Of a stretch of DNA of 64,000 nucleotides, positions 12,253 to 22,680 are shown piece by piece. This DNA is from Parelaphostrongylus tenuis (Eukaryota > Nematoda > Chromadorea > Rhabditida > Metastrongylidae), in NCBI GenBank assembly GCA_019055375.1, contig JAHQIW010003656.1, positions 1-64,000 of the forward strand. Reading direction: 5' to 3'. The position numbers and the translations under genes are program-made. How positions within the stretch are numbered: the first letter of the stretch is position 1; each line of letters starts with the position of its first letter. A model generated the notes under the pieces. It ran no database searches and had not been told where the DNA came from. It saw only the letters and a program-made list of their open reading frames with translations.

Positions 12253-15200
12253 ATGTCGCTTGTTCAAGTACAACGCTCACCCTCACCGTCGATCGTCGAC
12301 GAAAGTGAGATTCTGGTCAGTTTAGAGCCTACCGTTCGTTTTTCTTTTCCTTTCCATATCTAATCACTTCATTTCACTTAATAAAGTAAACCTTAGAGAA
12401 TTCAGATGGTGAGCAAAAATTCGACCTCACACGGGAGTTGAACCCGTGTTTCCCCCTATAGCGGGGGGGGGGGGGGGGCGTGCTATCGCTACACCAGAGG
12501 CACATTTGCGCCACCACTCATTTAGAAAAGCAGTAAAACACAAGAAATTCTGAGTAGTACGTATCACAATGGCTGTCAGCTTAACTGGGTTTTCACACAG
12601 CGAAACAGCATACCCGACGAGACCTGTTGAAGGTTGGTGGCTGGCTGCTATCATGAAGACATTGAAGAATGAGTGGTGGCTCAAATGTGCCTCGGTGGTG
12701 TAGTGGTAGCACGCATTATCGCTATGTGGGAAATGCGGGTTCAACTCCCGTCTAAGGCTGAATTTTTGCTCACTACGCCATACCCTAAAGTATATTTGAA
12801 ACACAATCACATTGTGAAAGAAGCAGTAAGACATAAACAATCCTGAGCATGTTCCATTCACTTTGAGATTCAAGTGGTAATTAATTATCTTTTTACTCAA
12901 TCATGAGAACGCATGTGGTGCATTGGTCAGAGGAGCTTTGCGATACACACGTGGCCGATTGATCGATGGTCGATGGTTCGATCCCCGCGCTCACGGCTCA
13001 TCAAGCCTTCCATCCCTTTGGGGGTGGTGAATCGGTACCAGACTTGTCGTGGAGGATACCAGTACTGAGTTCATGCATCCGAGGGCCACTGCGAGTCATT
13101 TCAAAGGCCCAATATGGATTTAATCACCTCTAAGGATGTTATAATAAGGAATCGATTGAATGGCGCATCCCTCACAAACTGATCAATGCTGTTAGCTTCA
13201 TCCTTTTGTCCTTTAACCTTGCGTACTAGATGAGTAAATTTATAGTTTGTAATTTATTCACTTATGAGTTGTGGAGACCAGAATGATGTGCTTTTCACGC
13301 CTCAATTTTTCTTTTTGTACACGAGTTATTCAAGGAGTTTGATGATTCGCGATGTTCCTCCCGAAATCGAAGCATTTCCGAGTGTTATTTTGCTGTTAGA
13401 GGAGCTGCTGTTATTCTACCACACGGGTAGGCCTCTATCGATATACTCATACCTCGATATTCAATATACATGTTCATATATATTTTGATTTGATTTGTTT
13501 TCTAACGTCGGTTTATTGCAGTCTTATAAGAGCCTCTTGTAATGTTCATTTCACCCAGCACCAGACCCGATATCGTCGTCTTTGTCATTTCCAGTGAAAC
13601 ATCTCGATGCGAGTGAAAAAACATATCAAAACCGTGTTAAAACATAGACGATCAAAGGACGAGTACTGACCAGCTTTGTAAGCTAGAGGAGGTCTATGGA
13701 GTATTTCGAAAAAGACGGGACAATGTCCTAATCTTCTGAATGTGAGGACGTCCTGATTTCTTTGGAATATCTGGTGGACCTTCTCCAGCTTACAGAGATG
13801 TTTGATGGACGTCTTTGGACAATCTAAGTCTTGATGAGGCTTTGCAATCCGTTCCTTCAGTCGCTCTGAGGTCGTTTTGTGGCGACGATAACCACGATGT
13901 CGGGTTCGGTGCTAGTAAGATGGAAAGTATCGTGTGACAGTCTGAATTAAATATCGCGGTTGTCTCTCATGATTGTTGCTCAAAAAGCTTAGTTTATTTT
14001 AACAATTCAAAAGTTCGACTTTCTATAAACCTCGGCATAATTAGATGTTGTATGAAATCGAGAAAACTTATCTTGATTAGCTGACGCGAGGTTGGTGAAT
14101 TAGTCGTAGAAATTCGGCTGACGTTTCGGCGACCCGCCTTTTTTCAGAGCCTGAGTGTACGTAGTATTACTATTTGAATGATTCGGATGGTCTTTTTTTA
14201 TATGCTGCCTAGGTCAGGTTAGAAGATCAAACGAAGAAAAGGCGCGAGATCTCGCGTGATGGTGACGCTCTCGTCCTTCCGGTTCATTTTGGGATTTTGG
14301 GCGTTTATCTAAAATGCCTCAAGAGTTTTTCGCGAGGATGTTTTCGATTCCTGCGCTAGGATTGTGACAGTAACATCGAAATCCTTGTTGTTGTGATTTT
14401 GTGCCCTATGTGAACCTCAAAATTTGGTTTATCTATTTTAGATTTACTATCTAGGTTTTCTTTTATGCGGATGAAAAGTGGTCCACCCGTTTCGCCTATA
14501 TATTTTTCCCCGCATGTTTTACATATTAGTAAATAAATTGCGCCCGATCTCATACAATCCCCCTTTACTAACATGTAAAACATGCGGGGAAGAATATACA
14601 GGCGAAACGGGTAGACCACTTTTCATCCGCATAAAAGAACATCGGGATAGTAAATCTAAAATGGATAAAATCAAATCTTTAAAGTCACATAGGGTATATA
14701 AACGCAACAACAAGGATTTTGATGTGACTGTCACAATCCTAGCGTAGGAATCAAAAACATCCACGCGAAAAACTCTTGAGGCATTTTAGATAAACGCCCA
14801 AAATCCCGAAAGGAACCGGAAGGACGAGAGCGTCACCATCACGCGAGATCTCGCGCCTTTTCTTCGTTTGATCTTCTAGCTTGACCTAAGCAGCATATAA
14901 ATAAGACCATCCAATCATTCAAATAGACTAATACTACGTACACCCAGGCTCTGAAAAAGGCGGGTCGCCGAAACGTCAGCCGAATTTCTACGACTAATTT
15001 ACCAACCTCACGTCAGCTAATCAAGATAATAATTTGGAGTGCTGTGCAAAAACGTTTGCGTCAGCCGGGATTTGAACCCAGATCTTACTCTTTCCGGGAG
15101 CGAATGCTAACCGTTGCACCACTGACGCTCGTTTTTTTTTGTGGGTTCAATGCCGATAGTGGCTGCCCCGCCAGACCGTCGACGGTTGGCTGTTGGCAGA

Positions 15201-18200
15201 CAACGCGTTATAGCGTAAATAAGAGTGCTGTGCAAAACGAGCGTCGGTGATTATGCAACGGTTAGCATTCGCTCCCGGAAAGAGTGAGATCTGGGTTCAA
15301 ATCCCGGCTGGCGCAAACGTTTTTGCACAGCTCTCCACATTATTGGGTATTCTATAACATCATACCACTGAAAGTGGCAGTCAAATGAAAAGAATTCTGA
15401 CTAATCAAGATAAGTTTTCTCGATTAGTTTTATTCTGTTTTCTTACAACTAAGTAGTCACCGCGGCTATTCAAGATAATCTAGAATATATCCAATAATAT
15501 TAAGTCTTGTGCAAAACTTTGACGTTGGATAGGAATCGAATCCACATATCACCTTCCGGCGGCGCATGCTAAACAATTGCATTAGCACGCGTCCTTGGAA
15601 ACAGCAAGATGCCTGTTCGATTCACGTCTGGCGTCAAAGTTTTGCACGTCACTTCACATCAGTGGGTATATCTGTGATATTATACCGCTACTAAAAGCGG
15701 CTAAATAAGAAAGATTCTTGTCAATTTAGAGATAATTCTCCTACTTCTTCGCATGGTTCGGCAAACGCTGCTGAGATAGAGGGCCACCTGCAGTTAATGC
15801 TGAGAAGTTTACGTCCCCAGGACAAAATGAGTATGGCAGTTCGGCTTCAAACGCAGGTATCCTTTGTAATCTCATCTTTTTCCTACTTTGAATGTAAATT
15901 TTTGAGAAAAAGAAGTGTTAGATCTCTTTTATCATATATTCATCGAGCTTATTTATATAATGAAATTCTATTGCGTATCATGATTCTTTTGTTATCAAGG
16001 TATCCGACCATGCTCGATATCTTGCTGTCGTTTCAAATGATGACAATGAAAACTTACTCTTTTAATTGGAATGGATCATTACAAAGGACATATGACGTAT
16101 GTTATTGAGAGTTTTAATTTTGTATTCCATTCTACATGGAGCGCCTTTGGCGCATGTTAGTGCTGCTTCGTGACACGCACATGGTCCATAATCAATGAAT
16201 GATGGTCCTATCCTGCACAATGCTAACCAAGTCTTCCATCATTTTGGTTTTGGTGAACTAGTACCAGATTTGTTTGGGAGTTTGGCACATAGGCTGCCGT
16301 GAGTCATTTTGAAAGCCGGAGATACATTCAGTCACCCTTAAGGATTCTCGGTGAGCTAGATCGCATGGCGCATTCCCCAGAGATTGACCAATGTCGGGAG
16401 CTTCATTCTTTATTCTTGAGGTTTTATTTTACAAATTATATATTTTCAGAATAGGTGTAGTTCTGCCGCTGTTTGTGGTGTAGTCGCGTTGAATTAGCCG
16501 GTGATGGGGGTGTTGCTGTTTATGGATCTGGTTCATGCAGTAAAGCAGACAACGCTCTCTTGTTTCGGCCAGTATCTGTACAAGCTATGTGGTAAGTGAA
16601 CGATTTGTGAGGCTCTCCTCTATATGCGCGTGGTTGAATTCCGTTGTTTTGATGAGCAACACTATTAACTTTTTCGCGACCATGGACTTACGGCCTCTGC
16701 ACTCTAACTGGCAAATCTGAACGGTCTGCTCTACCTCCTATTCATCTCTGACCTCCAACGTGCCATTGTTGGACGCCACGCTGGCGGTCAGAGATGCAGG
16801 AAAGGTGGAGCACACCGTTCAGAGTCTCCAGTCAAAGATTCAGAGGCCGCGTGTTTACGGCCCCGAAAGGGCTAGTGAAGTACTTGAGACTTGCTTTTTT
16901 TCTATTTAGGTCACATATTCAAATGCGATGGGTCCCCTAATTGATCATTCCATCTGTTTTTCTTCTCCTTCTCCAAGTGTTTTTCTTACAATCAATGGGG
17001 CTCATTAGGCCACACGTGCTCATACGTGTTTACAAGTTTTTTTTTTTGTAGTTTTACTCGAAAGAAACCACTTATGCATGCTTTGTTTTTGTTTATCTCG
17101 GATTAATCAACTCAAAGGCAATCATCGTCGGTCTTTACAAGGAAGTACAAGGGAGTTTTGCTCGGACGGAGATTTGCTACAATGCAACTGAGTTGACATT
17201 AGGCGGATGAAGATTCTAGGCATCTATTACTACCTAAGCTGCCGTATGAAGGTGTCGGACTTGTTGTAGCTAGGGATATCCTGCTCATCACAGCTTAGCG
17301 CCCGAGGATATAGGTACCCTAACACCCATCCACACACTTGTGGCGTAGTGGTTGAAGGTGCTCTGCGGCATGCACGTGGTCGATGGTTCAATCTCGTGCT
17401 CATGGCTCGCCAAGCAATCCATCCCCCCCCCCCCCCCCCCCCGAGTCGGTAAATTGGCACTAAACTGGTCCTAGACTTGTTTGGGAGGATAGCAGCATTG
17501 AGTTGATACATCGGTAGGCCCGCGCGAGTCATGGTACTGACCAGATATGCATTTAATCACTTCTTATGATGCTGGACGCAGACGAATGTTTGGTTCATCC
17601 TTCAGGGATTGGCGAACACCGAGAACTTCATATCCTACTCAGTACCAAGACCGCGATAAGACGGCACAGCGGAAGAGAAGCACGCGTTCTTTAGTATTTG
17701 GTTGTGTTTGAGAGGAAATTTTCTAGAATGAAGAGATAGTTTTAGCAGTTTACGTAAGCGATTACCACCTTATACACTTCAGGTTTGTCTTCCAATCTCT
17801 CCACAAGGAACTGGACGGTACACGTCGTGAAACGAGAAGACTCAGAGAACCTGCTACGACCACAGAATATTATATGGATCGCATATCTTCACCGGATTTC
17901 TTATGCGCTCAGTGGTAAATGTTTCCTAATGATTCTTGAAAGTTCCTTACTGACAGCTTCCATGGTATTTCAAACTACCGAAAGCTTTTGATTGGTAATT
18001 TTGCAGGCAACAGTCCCCATTGGATGTGGATTTTGAAGATGAGTTGAAAGCTGATGCAGTTCGTGATTATCTCTCTGAAGGAGGGAAAGCAAAGGTTAGC
18101 GTCACTATCAAAAGTTGCAGGATGTTTGATAGGCTAGGTTTGGTGACTGTACTAATTTTGAAAATTTTTTTCTGAAGGAAGCTTTGTTACGAAGGGAACT

Positions 18201-21200
18201 GAGGCAAATCATGCAAAGTGTGGATTTGGACAGCGTCACAAGTCGCGACATCCGAGACACTTTAGCTCAACGTGTTGGATGTGTGGACGGGCATAAGGTA
18301 GGAGTTTCGGGTAGTATTCTGTTATCGGGAGGCATTTTTCAGCCATTCGAATACGAGACCTTTTCATTCCTTCCGTAAACTCGATCTTCATTCTATATTA
18401 AATCTCAGTGTTTCAAATCTGTAGTTGTTTTCTGAAAAGGTCATAATGTTCTGCAGCAACGGAAATAAAGTTGAGCTTCACGCTCGGCGCGCATTTCCTA
18501 CTCGACTGTCAGGCTCCACAGCGAGTTCATTTGGTAACGTGAAAGTGGAGGCTCATACCCATAGAACGACAGAACAGTGTTCCTTTCACATTTCTAATAC
18601 AGAAAGTTTTGAAATCTTTGGAACGGAGAAACCGTTTTTGGTTTTCCATCGTTATCCGTGTGCATTTTGGAATAACAACAATTTTTATAGAAATAGTTTG
18701 TTTTGCTTCTGCCACAGCATGTATTAACTCATTTGGGACCGAGGACCCACGGCCTCTGCATCTGTGACTGACAACTCTGAAGGGTCTGCTCCACCTCCTC
18801 TACATATCTAACCCCCAGCGTGCCACTAATAGACACAGCGGCAGCGCGACATTGTTAGACGCGACAAGCTTGCCATTATCAGACGCAGTACGCTGGGTAT
18901 TAAAGATGCAGGGAAGTCAGGACAGATCGTTGAGAGTTGCCGGTCAGAGACGCAGAGGCCGTAGATCTAACAGTCCCGAAAGGGTCAGTGGGAATTTTCG
19001 GGTAACAAGCACCCAAGCACCGTATAAAAGGTACAAAGATTTAAAACATTAAATGACTATAAAAAGTTAAGGGAATGAGCTCTGTTCAGCGAAGAACGCG
19101 TAAAATGTGAAATTAAATTTTTTTTTCGCTGCTGCAGCATACTGCTCAGGAAAAAAGCACAGTCATGGAATCACTGAGATTCACTGAATCGTATGGATTA
19201 CTAAAAGTCTAATGGATTATCGAAAAAGACGTCCCTAGGGGATTGAAGAATGCGTTCCGAAAATAGGGTTGTACCAGTTTTTGTCAGAAGCACTTTACGT
19301 ATAAGCTCCAGCTTCTCAACTCATCTTAAGGACTTCATTGATCGAGAGATGCTCGTGATATTGGGTCAAATGGATAAGCCAAGTCGTATTTTTCATTATC
19401 TTTTACTTGGAACGGAATGGAATGCTTCTAATTGGGAAGAGCTGAATAAGAATAAGTTTGTATTCTTTCTTCCACTTGTGTTTGTAGTTCTCTTGTCACA
19501 TACTGCGAATCCTTACTATTGTTCCATGGAGAAAGATCCATTATTTCAGTGTGGGCTACATTCTCAATATGACTCGAGAGGTGGACAATTTCTTTCCAAT
19601 GCATTTTAAATATCTCAAGATCTCGGTTTCTGATGAAGCGAGCACTAACTTGCTGAATAGTTGGAACATCACTTATAGCTTTATTAAGGAGGCAAAGTAA
19701 GCATCATTTTCAGTGGAAGTATCATAGGCTGTTCATCACCAAAGAACTTCATTTTAAGAGAATCGGGCAAAGTTTGTTTGGTGCACTGTAAAAAGGGTAT
19801 CAGTCGCAGCTCCTCTACAGTGATTGCATACGCTATGAAAGAATATGGATGGAGTCTGGAACATGCATTGGCGTATGTGAAGAAAAGGAGGAACTGCATC
19901 ACTCCTAATAAGGTAATTGCCATGTTATTCTTGCTTATTTCCGCTAATGAAGTCAGTATGAAGCTCCAATTTCTGCAGAGTTAGACTTGGTAGGAATATT
20001 CATTCAAATCACACAGAATTCTTCACGTTTGGAAATAACTGTGTCGTACACGAATTCCTTTTGATGAGAATACAGCGAAGAAGGTCGTTAACCGATTCAC
20101 TTCCGCGAATCCACGCTGGGCGTGTGCGTCAGCGCCGGAAGGACTCCAATTCCTGTGCCCCGATTAGTCGCCGATTACAGTACTACTGTTCGTTGCAAGA
20201 CTCACCAGCAGCTAAGCTTTGGACTAATTCGCATGCGGTCTTGCGACGAAAAGTAGTACTGCTGTCGGCGACTAGTCGTGATAGAGGAGGTAAGCCATTC
20301 CCACGCGGGGGAGCGCGCCTAAAGTGGGTCCACGGGAGTCAACCGAAGGACAGTATGTAGACCAACTCTTTACGGACGGTAGTTGAATGATATTGGCATG
20401 CGGCGCACGACTTCCGTTACTTGATAAGGATTTTTTTCGTTTTGGAGAAAAAGATTTCAGGTTTTTTGCATTAGTCTGATACTACGCAATTTCCTCTACA
20501 GGCTCATATACTTTATGTGTATCTATAGCTCTTATGTGCGAAAAATTATCTCCGGGCGTGAGACGTAACCTTCTTTTTGCTCCTGCAGTGCACTACCATG
20601 ATGTTTTCAAAAATGATATTTCGCTTCAAAATCAGCGAGATTTGTACAATCGTATGAGCTTTATTCTATTCTATCGAGAGCCATCCACAGGCTCTAACCG
20701 TAGAAATATATTATTCCTAGTGTGAGAATTAACTTTTTTTTCCGCAACTACATTATAATAAGGAGGCCTTCCAGAAAATTAACACCGCGTTCAAATTGTG
20801 GAGATTTGAGCTTTCGAGTAGCCATTAATATTTTGCTAGATAGACTCTGCTTAGCGAAAAAGACCCCTAGAAAGTTGTGCACTGAGAACGATGCACATTG
20901 CCTGTAAAGGGATAAAAGGCTTAATACGGATGACAGTATTTGTGCAAACGACTCAATCGACTCAAACATATCCTCGATGATTGGCTTCATTTTAGGGTTT
21001 TATGGAGCAACTCCAAACGTTTGCGGGAGTTTTGAAGGCATCAAGACATCGTCACGCTCCTCAGTTTAATGGACAAAGCCGAGCTCCCTCTACCGGAGGC
21101 TCACGAGCTCATCCCCCATCCAGCACCAAAACTACCCGGCGAGTCTCATCTGCTAGCGACTCGGTACGCTTCATCATACGTGAATTTGAGCTACGACGTC

Positions 21201-21280
21201 GCGGTGCCGAGGACACCGTTCGCCACTCATTCCCCCTCGATGTGATCAATAAACGGAGTTCAATTCAGCAAATCAGTTAA
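12253..21280 (+). CDS. ssh: Slingshot-family cofilin phosphatase (protein phosphatase Slingshot)
   Basis: Slingshot enzymes dephosphorylate and so activate cofilin, controlling actin turnover. Twelve exons join in phase: 12253-12315, 13335-13426, 15730-15856, 16000-16096, 16450-16591, 17783-17914, 18007-18094, 18178-18297, 19331-19455, 19550-19696, 19759-19912 and 20996-21280, giving about 520 residues. The start MSLVQVQRSPSPS matches the family N-terminus. SSH-N landmarks are SECYFAVRGAAVILP, EGHLQLMLRSL and FRPVSVQAMW. A DEK-C segment reads LRQIMQSVDLDSVTSRDIRD, then FIDREMLVILGQMDKPSRIF and TEWNASNWEEL. The dual-specificity phosphatase loop is LVHCKKGISRSSS, with catalytic Cys near residue 389, followed by STVIAYAMKEYGWSL. 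The C-terminal tail is short (about 90 residues after TPNK). Anomalies: a 1- or 2-nt indel near 16054 brings a TAA, and a second one at 16472-16487 brings a TAG, both in the SSH-N region, so the gene is either mis-assembled or decayed. The phosphatase exons are intact. Exon 2's acceptor and further 3' exons are uncertain. Confidence 0.93.
12409..12775. repeat. Inverted double-headed tRNA-like element (subfamily D)
   Basis: A reversed tRNA-like head (GGGAGTTGAACCCGTGTTTCC, reverse of a B box) sits at the left. A forward head at 12692-12763 (GCCTCGGTGGTGTAGTGGTAG with A box, GGTTCAACTCC as B box) sits at the right. Outer ends match in reverse: GAGCAAAAATTCGACCT and AATTTTTGCTC. The interior block CAATGGCTGTCAGCTTAACT is shared with the copy at 59283-59738. 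A run of 16-17 G interrupts the left head. It lies in the first Slingshot intron. Confidence 0.7.
12903..13220 (+). repeat. tRNA-derived SINE, family A
   Basis: A near full-length copy begins GAGAACGCATGTGG. It has a B box (GGTTCGATCCC), a body with CATCCCTTTGGGG and GAATCGGTACCAGAC, and a 3' part TGGCGCATCCCTCACAAACTG ending in CATCCTTTTGTCCTTT. An A-box change (GTGGTGCATTGG) weakens the promoter. It sits in the first intron of the Slingshot-like gene. Confidence 0.8.
14116..14151 (-). ncRNA. Hammerhead-like motif in Penelope arm
   Basis: The minus strand reads stem I GGCT, a CTGAAAAAA core (expected CTGANGA), stem II GGCG-GGT-CGCC, GAAAC, GTC, and then AGCC closing stem I. Stem III is essentially absent. 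The core has lost the GA of CTGANGA and carries an extra A, so activity is doubtful. Confidence 0.6.
14947..14981 (+). ncRNA. Hammerhead-like motif in Penelope arm
   Basis: This is the mirror of the motif at 14116-14151. It has GGCT, CTGAAAAA, GGCG-GGT-CGCC, GAAAC, GTC, AGCC. Stems I and II pair perfectly; the core lacks the consensus GA and stem III is minimal. Confidence 0.6.
15030..15400. mobile_element. Inverted double-headed tRNA-derived element with 13-bp target-site duplication
   Basis: The 371-bp insert is flanked by exact 13-bp copies of CTAATCAAGATAA (15017-15029 and 15401-15413) and interrupts the right arm of the Penelope palindrome. It holds a reversed tRNA-like head (about 15051-15121), a spacer, a forward head (about 15245-15317), then a body (TTTTGCACAGCTCTCCACATT, ATTGGGTATTCTATAACATC) ending AAAAGAATTCTGA. 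Both heads keep GCGTCAG- and CTGACGC-type acceptor stems and a GGTTCAAATCC B box. Confidence 0.85.
15051..15121 (-). other. tRNA-like sequence (SINE head), near-complete cloverleaf
   Basis: Read on the minus strand, a perfect 7-bp acceptor stem forms (GCGTCAG with CTGACGC). There is a D-arm TGGTGCAACGGTTAGCA, an anticodon arm with loop CCGGAAA, and a T arm CTGGG-TTCAAAT-CCCGG. C instead of U at position 33 and the repeat context argue against a functional tRNA, so I call it a SINE head and not a tRNA gene. Confidence 0.7.
15507..15718. repeat. Inverted double-headed tRNA-like element, compact hairpin form
   Basis: The outer sequence GTGCAAAACTTTGACG is mirrored by CGTCAAAGTTTTGCAC. Between them lie a reversed and a forward tRNA-like head, with TCGAATCC and GGATTCGA-type B-box remnants and CCTTCCGG or TCCTTGGAAA anticodon regions. 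The usual body (TCACATCAGTGGGTAT, ACCGCTACTAAAAGCGG, AAATAAGAAAGATTCT) follows. It ends directly against the acceptor of Slingshot exon 3 at 15730. Confidence 0.65.
16138..16422 (+). repeat. tRNA-derived SINE, family A (diverged)
   Basis: It starts GGAGCGCCTTTGGCGCATG. It shares the body blocks ACTAGTACCAGATTTG, CGTGAGTCATTTTGAAAG, ATGGCGCATTCCCC and GATTGACCAATG, and ends CATTCTTTATTCTTG. It sits in the 353-bp intron between Slingshot exons 4 and 5 and fills most of it. Confidence 0.75.
16680..16885. repeat. Short palindromic element, family P
   Basis: The left arm (TTACGGCCTCTGCACTCTAAC, then TCTGAACGGTCTGCTC, ATCTCTGACC) is mirrored on the right (GGTCAGAGATGC, GAGCACACCGTTCAGA, GATTCAGAGGCCG). 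It is about 200 bp, with no coding capacity. A related copy is at 18730-18990; both lie in Slingshot introns. Confidence 0.65.
17331..17637 (+). repeat. tRNA-derived SINE, family A, with poly-C expansion
   Basis: It shows GTGGCGTAGTGGTTGAAGG (A box), GGTTCAATCTC (B box) and the body blocks CTCGCCAAGCAATCCATC and AAATTGGCAC. A run of about 20 C replaces the usual CCATCCCTCCGGG segment. The 3' end is diverged. It lies in the intron before Slingshot exon 6. Confidence 0.75.
18730..18990. repeat. Short palindromic element, family P
   Basis: The left arm (CCACGGCCTCTGCATCTGTG, CTGAAGGGTCTGCTCCACC) is mirrored near the right end (GGTCAGAGACGCAGAGGCCG). The interior has several repeated AGACGC-type units. 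It is related to 16680-16885. Confidence 0.6.
20085..20347. repeat. Palindromic element, family Q
   Basis: GTTAACCGATTCACTTCCGCG at the left is mirrored by GTCCACGGGAGTCAACCG at the right. Internally CGATTAGTCGCCGATTACAG mirrors CTGTCGGCGACTAGTCG, and TTGCAAGAC mirrors GTCTTGCGACG. It lies in the last Slingshot intron. Relatives are at 39619-39967 and partly at 51215-51350. Confidence 0.6.
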
Positions 21281-22427
21281 TCTAATTGTGATTGTTATTG
21301 TACAGATGTATATTGTTGTATCTGAGAATCGAATTTACCATAAATCAAATAAATCTGTTCACTAAAGTCAAAAGAATTCAGGGAAAAAGTAGGAAAGGTT
21401 TAATGTCTGCAGTGATGTTGATGGTCATCATTCGTAATGAAGCTCCAGCTGAGCTGACATGCTTCCTTAGACACTGCTCAGCAAATATTAAAGTTGGTAT
21501 TTTTGTAGTTCCAAGAGAAATCCCAAATTTGACGGCGATAGAAGTTCCTATGGTGGATCAGTTGAACTGTTTAACCATTTTGGTACCGCCGCTGATGGGA
21601 AGCGGCGTCGCGTTGGTCGTCCGCGCGGTAACCACGGGCAGATAAGCAGCATCTGCACGTCATTTGCGCCTGCAGATGCTGCCTGCCTGCCTTCCCGATA
21701 AGCGGCGCTCTTCAGTACAGTAGCTAGGTGAGCTCGACGTCGCGCGGCGTTTTACGTCAAGAAGCACGTCGTCCCCAAAGGGCTAATGTATTTTTCCATA
21801 ATTACTGACTATAAGTTTGCTATGTCGGGATGAGTTCAAACCTTGGAAGATGTGTCAGCGAAGTCTAGACGTCGATCGATAATACATTTCTTACTATTAC
21901 TTGTACCCTGTGAGCAAAAGTATCGCTAGCAATGCCGGCGGCATACGTTCTGCTGGGGTTTTCTTCCTCAACATTTCAACCTTATAAACTCCATTTTATA
22001 ACTTGATAGCCGATGTAAACTATATTGTTTTGCTGTCTATATGGTCCTGTCGCATTAAAACCAACAATTCGACCTGTTATCCGGACAGCTTTTTATTACT
22101 TATGATCGTACAAGCGGTGAGCATTTTGGTGCACAACGCTTAAGGAGCTCTTAATGGAACTGCTAAGGTGCGGATATTGAGCCCTTTAACTTTGCTTGTG
22201 AAGCTCTGATGCGATTCGTGTCGTTTTCTTTCACGTATTTCTTCGTGCATGTTGCAATCACAAAACGAATATCTGCATAAAGAGACATAATAGCACATAT
22301 TAGAAATTTCAAACAGCGACGGTAATAACATTTTTCACTGTACATCAAGCTCTTGCATTATGCATTGCGTTGTATTTTTTACATATTACTTATAATATAT
22401 TATACATTACACATACATATAGGGAAG
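21281..22427. other. No gene recognised; probable 3' flank of the Slingshot-like gene
   Basis: The 117-codon frame at 21292-21645 follows the Slingshot stop and has no known domain. A GC-rich hairpin-forming stretch (CAGCATCTGC with GCAGATGCTG, about 21645-21690) may be a small repeat. An AATAAA-like hexamer lies just inside the last exon near 21249. Confidence 0.35.
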
Positions 22428-22680
22428 AGAGGGTGGCCGAGTGGCTAATGATGCTTGGTTCAGAATTGGTCCCCCGACACTTTCCGGCGGCCAGCCAACG
22501 AGCGCCCTAAAGAATACCCCAGTCTAGCTATCCTCGAGTCTGTAAGATCTGCTCGATTGATATTCTACGACGTGCGTGAAAAGGGAGGGGTCCTCAATCA
22601 AGCGAATGAGTGCGCAAGGACGAATCGAATGCTTGGAGTACTCAGATCCGCACAACAAAATGTGAAGACAAGTCGTGAAA
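22428..22680 (+). repeat. tRNA-derived SINE-like repeat, family B
   Basis: It begins GGGTGGCCGAGTGGCTAATG, whose GGCCGAGTGG is the classic A box of tRNA Ser/Leu. The shared family blocks follow: CTATCCTCGAG, ATATTCTACGACGTG and GAATGCTTGGAGTACT. No intact B box is visible. It is noncoding. Confidence 0.75.

Larger units (their letters stand above)
14068..15029. mobile_element. Palindromic Penelope-like element with GIY-YIG fragments and hammerhead motifs in both arms
   Basis: Two arms of about 480 bp are inverted copies of each other around about 14555. Each encodes the end of a Penelope-like GIY-YIG endonuclease: the minus strand reads KGDCMRSGAIYLLICKTCG and EKYIGETGGPLFIRIKE, and the plus strand reads LLTCKTCGEEYTGETGRPLF and IRIKEH. 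Outside these, each arm ends in a hammerhead-like motif. The outermost arm sequence (AATCGAGAAAACTTATCTTG) continues on the right only beyond a later insertion, at 15401-15426. There is no reverse transcriptase, so the element is non-autonomous or broken. It lies in intron 2 of the Slingshot-like gene. Confidence 0.85.

Noticed and set aside
15051..15317. Two near-complete tRNA cloverleaves as tRNA genes
   Set aside because: Position 33 is C instead of U, the two copies sit inside a repeat with many diverged relatives, and they lack terminators or isolated context. Treated as SINE heads.
15857..16097. Explaining the exon 4 frame break by an extra short intron
   Set aside because: No GT or GC donor occurs near the break with a usable acceptor; homology continues directly after two bases, so an indel is the better reading.
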